Assembly (NCBI GenBank): GCA_026419815.1
Contig: JAOAKR010000026.1
Location: 1-8,231, forward strand
DNA length: 8,231 nt
Reading direction: 5' to 3'
Origin: Microcaldota archaeon
GTDB taxonomy: Archaea > Micrarchaeota > Micrarchaeia > CAILAH01
The position numbers and the translations under genes were made by a program. This document shows, piece after piece, positions 5,567-8,231 of the stretch. The notes under the pieces are model-generated. The model did not search any database. It saw only the letters and a list, made by a program, of their open reading frames with translations, and had not been told where the DNA came from. Position 1 is the first letter of the stretch, and each line of letters opens with the position of its first letter.

Positions 5567-6040
5567 ATGGCCATTGAGAGGACGCTCATCATAGTAAAGC
5601 CTGATGCGGTCAACAGGGGGCTCGCAGGCAAGATAATATCCCGGTTTGAGGAGAAGGGGCTAAAGATTGTTGGCCTCAAGATGGCGTGGCTCACGAAAGA
5701 TGTGCTCGCGGAGCATTATGCGCATCTTAAAGGCAAGCCGTTTTTCCCGGGGCTCGTTGAGTTTATGAGCAGCTCGCCGGTCGTGCTGGGTGTGCTTGAG
5801 GGCAGGAATGCTGTGGAAGTTGTGAGGCTGATGTGCGGTGTCACGGATGCCAACAAGGCAGCTGCGGGCACAATACGCGGGGACTTCTCAATGTCAACGA
5901 GCTGCAACGTGATACACGCTTCCGATTCGCTTGATACGGCAAACAAGGAGATTGCAAGGTTTTTCAGGCCAGATGAGCTGTTCAATTACGACCTGAACAG
6001 CCTGAAATATCTTTACGCACCCGATGAGCTCGGCAGGTAA
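5567..6040 (+). CDS. ndk: Nucleoside diphosphate kinase
   Basis: This cytosolic enzyme moves the gamma-phosphate between nucleoside tri- and diphosphates through a phosphohistidine. The 157-residue product has all family landmarks: ERTLIIVKPDAV (4-15, with K11), HYAHLKGKPFFPGLVEF (50-66), the R87 region, GVTDANKAAAGTIRGDF (91-107) and the active-site motif NVIHASDS (114-121) with catalytic H117. The ATG at 5567 is preferred because GGTG (5555-5558) lies eight bases upstream; a GTG at 5561 is only two bases from that site. It is the last gene of the ribosomal cluster. In many archaea the translation factor aIF5B gene follows, but here two unrelated genes come next. Confidence 0.96.
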   Translation: MAIERTLIIVKPDAVNRGLAGKIISRFEEKGLKIVGLKMAWLTKDVLAEHYAHLKGKPFFPGLVEFMSSSPVVLGVLEGRNAVEVVRLMCGVTDANKAAAGTIRGDFSMSTSCNVIHASDSLDTANKEIARFFRPDELFNYDLNSLKYLYAPDELGR

Positions 6041-6065
6041 TTGCGCGCTCTCGTCCTTAGAAAGC

Positions 6066-6073
6066 TTTTAAAA
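6066..6073 (+). promoter_or_regulatory. TATA box for the hypothetical gene at 6095, leaderless start
   Basis: TTTTAAAA is centred at 6069.5, 25.5 bases from the ATG at 6095, and no Shine-Dalgarno lies between. It ends the ribosomal cluster and argues that the next gene is a separate unit. It also argues against an in-frame TTG at 6041 as start. Confidence 0.65.
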
Positions 6074-6094
6074 TGCGGATATAGCAATAGTATT

Positions 6095-6991
6095 ATGGCA
6101 ACCGCACAAAAGGAGAAAAAAGAAGAGATTTGGGTTGAACCGCCCAGAGGCTATTACGAAGAACTGTTTCTTGGAGAATCTCGTGGCAAAATGAAAGATT
6201 TCAAGGAGCTTGTTAGGGGTTATCAGAGCTGGCGCGAAGTCGGAGAAAATCACGCGAATGCACTTAGAAACACCCTTTCCGAGTTTAAGAAGGAGCATGG
6301 TAGGGAACCAGACAATAGAACTCTATTTGAATTCATCATTTATGCTGGTGAGTTAAATAGCAGCATACAGAAGGGGAAACCTGATTACGGTTATATAAAA
6401 GGACTGATAATTGCAAGCAGGTCCGTATCAATTGCATTTGAGCCTGCCAGGAAAAATGAGGACCCAACGATAAGACGAATAAAACAAGGTTTACAATTTG
6501 TTGAGCAAGCCAAAAGGAAATACGACGAAATGCAGGTTTCAAAGCAATACGAGGAAGAGATGGAAAAGTTACGCCAGACGGAAAAAAATGAAAGAACTAT
6601 GGCATCTGTGCCAACAAGAACCGGCCAGCAAAAGACGAAAGATGAGTCAATTATGGTTGGCACTGCGGATATTACGATTGGAGGCGTGGAGGTACGGCTA
6701 TCGCTCAGCGGAAAAAGCATAGAACTATTTGATAAGCTTATGAAAGAAAACCCTGAAGATCGGAATGCCCTCGCTGATCTCATTATGAGGAGCGATTTTG
6801 TTTTGCTAGTTACAAAAACATTAGTCGTGAGTGGTAAGAGTGGCACAAAAGAAACCTATGACCCGATGAGCAAGAGTAATGTGGCTGATGCAGTTATGAA
6901 GGGGCTTGAAATCAAAATAGGGGGCTTAACTTTGGATAGCATTCCCAAAAAGAAGTATAAAGAGGAGATCAAGAAGTATTCGCGTGAATAG
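6095..6991 (+). CDS. Hypothetical protein, helical with coiled coil, AT-rich gene
   Basis: I do not recognise this 298-residue protein. There is no signal peptide or membrane segment, so it is probably cytoplasmic. Residues 15-165 are predicted mostly helical and highly charged, ending in a likely coiled coil (about 136-168, YEEEMEKLRQTEKNERTM). A polar linker (170-188) leads to a C-terminal part. That part has a beta-rich patch ADITIGGVEVRLSLSGKSIELFDKLMKE (191-218), a segment DFVLLVTKTLVVSGKSGT (234-251) and a second IGG strand LEIKIGGLTLDSIPKKKYKEEIKKY (271-295). The two IGG stretches resemble each other and may be a repeated element. Base use differs from neighbours: 6301-6360 has 20 G/C in 60, against 32 in 60 for ndk at 5641-5700. 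The start is set by the TATA spacing. Transfer into the locus is possible; function is unknown. Confidence 0.8.
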   Translation: MATAQKEKKEEIWVEPPRGYYEELFLGESRGKMKDFKELVRGYQSWREVGENHANALRNTLSEFKKEHGREPDNRTLFEFIIYAGELNSSIQKGKPDYGYIKGLIIASRSVSIAFEPARKNEDPTIRRIKQGLQFVEQAKRKYDEMQVSKQYEEEMEKLRQTEKNERTMASVPTRTGQQKTKDESIMVGTADITIGGVEVRLSLSGKSIELFDKLMKENPEDRNALADLIMRSDFVLLVTKTLVVSGKSGTKETYDPMSKSNVADAVMKGLEIKIGGLTLDSIPKKKYKEEIKKYSRE

Positions 6992-6996
6992 AAACA

Positions 6997-7007
6997 TTTT
7001 TATATAA
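6997..7007 (+). promoter_or_regulatory. TATA box for the secreted-protein gene, leaderless start
   Basis: TTTTTATATAA starts five bases after the stop codon of the preceding gene and is centred at 7002. The ATG at 7027 is 25 bases away, whereas the first in-frame ATG (7012) is only 10 bases away and would lie upstream of the transcription start. This favours 7027 as the leaderless start. Confidence 0.65.
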
Positions 7008-7026
7008 CGAAATGGAAAACAGCTAC

Positions 7027-7533
7027 ATGCAGGCACAGGCATTTGAGCGCATACGGAAAGCTATGAAAAAAGGGTTTGCGCTTATGCTGCCTTTGGTGGC
7101 CCCACTTATGCTTTCGGCTGGGGAGCCGATACTGCGAGAGCGTATTCCTGTTGGAAACGGTTGCGCGTGGAGAACTATTGAGAACAATACACTTTTGAAG
7201 TATTCTTGCACATCACAATCGATCAGGTTTGAGGTGATGGTCAAGCCTGAAAATGCTGATTATATCACGCTTTTCACCTATCCAACTAAAAATGGCCGCC
7301 TGCCAGCTGCACTCGTAGTAAAAAGTGACGGTGAGGTTATGGCTTGCGCGTTGAGTGTGCAGACTGAAACGGGCATTTACAATTGCACATATACAATGTT
7401 GGATGACCCAACAATGCGGCCTATATATGCCAAGCAAACTAAGAGATCAACAGTGTTTCTGATGGAAGGGAAGAACGGGAATATGATTAATTTTGAGGCG
7501 CTTCACAAAGACCTTACCTTGCATCACAAGTGA
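7027..7533 (+). CDS. Hypothetical secreted protein with four cysteines
   Basis: This is an unrecognised 168-residue protein with an N-terminal export signal: basic FERIRKAMKKG (6-16), hydrophobic FALMLPLVAPLML (17-29), then SAGEP, a plausible signal-peptidase site after A31. No lipobox cysteine follows. The mature part of about 135 residues looks beta-rich and has four cysteines (46, 61, 107, 120), enough for two disulfides outside the cell. The start at 7027 is chosen from TATA spacing. ATG 7063 would give a more compact signal peptide (MKKGFALML) and cannot be excluded; ATG 7012 seems too close to the TATA box. It lies 35 bases after the preceding hypothetical gene and has its own promoter. 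It could be a cell-surface protein, or a small extracellular inhibitor or binding protein; no function is claimed. Confidence 0.75.
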   Translation: MQAQAFERIRKAMKKGFALMLPLVAPLMLSAGEPILRERIPVGNGCAWRTIENNTLLKYSCTSQSIRFEVMVKPENADYITLFTYPTKNGRLPAALVVKSDGEVMACALSVQTETGIYNCTYTMLDDPTMRPIYAKQTKRSTVFLMEGKNGNMINFEALHKDLTLHHK

Positions 7534-7540
7534 TTTTAGC

Positions 7541-7550
7541 TTAAATTATT
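7541..7550 (+). promoter_or_regulatory. TATA box for scpB, leaderless start
   Basis: TTAAATTATT is centred at 7545.5, 24.5 bases from the scpB ATG at 7570. The stretch in between is GC-rich and lacks a Shine-Dalgarno site. Confidence 0.6.
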
Positions 7551-7569
7551 TCGGGCGCTATTCCTGATT

Positions 7570-8130
7570 ATGAGTGGAGAAGAAGCGCTGCTTGCTGGGC
7601 AATCCAGCGAAGGCGATGCCCCCCTCAAAAGTGGCGGGGCGGGGATGCACGCAAAGGGCGATGAGACGCTCAAGAGGCGGGTGGAAGCAGTCCTGTTTAT
7701 GAGCCCGCAGCCAATCTCGCCTGCAAGGATAGCAGCCATACTGGGGACTGGCGCGGTTGCGCAAGTCAAGAAATGCGCCGACACGCTTTGCGGCGAATAT
7801 GCGCTCAGGGGTGGCGCTGTTGAAATCATATGCGACAGCGGGCTATACCATATGCGGGTGCGTGACGAATTCGCAGATATTGCGGCGCGGACAAGCCAGA
7901 ACACCGACCTTACCAAGAAGGAGCTTAAGGTGCTCGCGTATGTGGCAAAGAAGGAGGGCGATACGGGGGTTATGCAGTCGCAGGTGGTAAAGGCCTTGGG
8001 CGCAAGCATATATGACAGCATACACTCGCTTGAGGAAAAACGGTTCATCAACTCAAAGAAGAAGGGGAGGTCGCGGGTGCTGAACACCACTGCCAAGTTC
8101 AGGGAATATTTCAGGGTTGAAGGGATATGA
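7570..8130 (+). CDS. scpB: Segregation and condensation protein B (ScpB)
   Basis: ScpB binds the kleisin ScpA as a dimer of tandem winged helices and helps the SMC complex organise chromosomes. The 186-residue product starts with a low-complexity, glycine- and serine-rich tail (1-30). The first winged helix spans about 33-106 (LKRRVEAVLFMSPQPISPARIAAILG) and the second about 113-183 (LTKKELKVLAYVAKKEGDTGVMQSQVVKALG...). It ends with the family's closing pattern GRSRVLNTTAKFREYF (166-181), which in bacteria is usually GRP-lY-TT--F--yF. The ATG at 7570 fits the TATA spacing. No scpA is adjacent; scpA lies at the other end of this window on the opposite strand. Family assignment is firm, function by family. 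Confidence 0.9.
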   Translation: MSGEEALLAGQSSEGDAPLKSGGAGMHAKGDETLKRRVEAVLFMSPQPISPARIAAILGTGAVAQVKKCADTLCGEYALRGGAVEIICDSGLYHMRVRDEFADIAARTSQNTDLTKKELKVLAYVAKKEGDTGVMQSQVVKALGASIYDSIHSLEEKRFINSKKKGRSRVLNTTAKFREYFRVEGI

Positions 8131-8178
8131 CGTGCGCATATACGGCACTGCCTCCTGGGATTTTGGGGTAGAACGGGT

Positions 8179-8231
8179 ATGACTGGCGCTAAGTGGCAGC
8201 CCAAGGCGGATTTCATTGACAGGAGAGACCT
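8179..8231 (+). CDS. Start of an unidentified gene, cut by the window end
   Basis: An open frame starts with ATG at 8179 and runs to the window edge (MTGAKWQPKADFIDRRD...). GGGGT at 8165-8169 lies nine bases upstream and could be its ribosome-binding site. With scpB ending 48 bases earlier on the same strand, the two may be co-transcribed. Seventeen residues are too few to name the product. Confidence 0.45.
   Translation, partial: MTGAKWQPKADFIDRRD

Noticed and set aside
6041..6094. Extension of the hypothetical gene to an in-frame TTG at 6041.
   Set aside because: It would begin directly after the ndk stop and read through a TATA box that is correctly spaced for the ATG at 6095.
8132..8182. 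A 16-codon frame from GTG 8132 after scpB.
   Set aside because: It is too short, has no ribosome-binding site and stops before the better-supported ATG at 8179.
7536..8216. A 226-codon minus-strand frame opposite scpB.
   Set aside because: The plus strand encodes clear ScpB winged helices; the minus-strand product is a shadow with no family features.
1..8231. Search for tRNA genes, CRISPR repeats, transposase or integrase genes and attachment repeats.
   Set aside because: Reading both strands gave no T-loop-like tRNA signature, no spaced repeats and no mobile-element proteins.

Overview
The window is archaeal chromosome. It carries archaeal/eukaryotic-type ribosomal proteins (L7Ae, S28e, L24e), an RPA-type single-stranded-DNA-binding protein, the archaea-specific GTP-dependent dephospho-CoA kinase (DUF359), and an SMC-partner pair ScpA/ScpB. 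Promoters look like TATA boxes placed about 25 bases before leaderless start codons. Most of the window is visibly GC-rich and genes are tightly packed. I cannot name the lineage; a euryarchaeal or DPANN-type archaeon fits.

Layout. On the minus strand lie scpA (70-834) and an RPA-like gene (890-1957). The RPA gene is divergent from the dephospho-CoA kinase gene (2008-2523, plus), and both appear to share one TATA element at 1979-1988. A minus-strand winged-helix protein of unknown role (2551-3288) converges on the kinase. The 230-base gap 3289-3518 holds the winged-helix promoter, a perfect 14-base palindrome, a plus-strand TATA box and an RNA that matches the fluoride riboswitch (crcB motif) almost base for base (3452-3507). 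The riboswitch leads directly into a CPA2-type cation/proton antiporter gene (3528-4688). Next comes the conserved cluster L7Ae - S28e - L24e - nucleoside diphosphate kinase (4781-6040), read from a promoter at 4721-4738 with Shine-Dalgarno-led genes. Two unrecognised genes in more AT-rich DNA follow (6095-6991, helical/coiled-coil; 7027-7533, secreted with four cysteines), then scpB (7570-8130) and the first codons of another gene (8179 to the window end).

How it works together. The most informative element is the fluoride riboswitch plus antiporter. The 3' strand of the aptamer pseudoknot can alternatively pair with the antiporter's GGAG ribosome-binding site, which predicts a translational switch turned ON by fluoride. 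A second theme is two styles of translation start. Seven genes with their own promoters have a TATA centre 24-27 bases from the start codon and no useful Shine-Dalgarno, implying leaderless mRNAs. The antiporter and ribosomal-cluster genes instead have leaders or Shine-Dalgarno sites. ScpA and ScpB, partners in SMC-based chromosome organisation, lie at opposite ends of the window on opposite strands. No tRNA, rRNA, CRISPR array or insertion sequence was seen.
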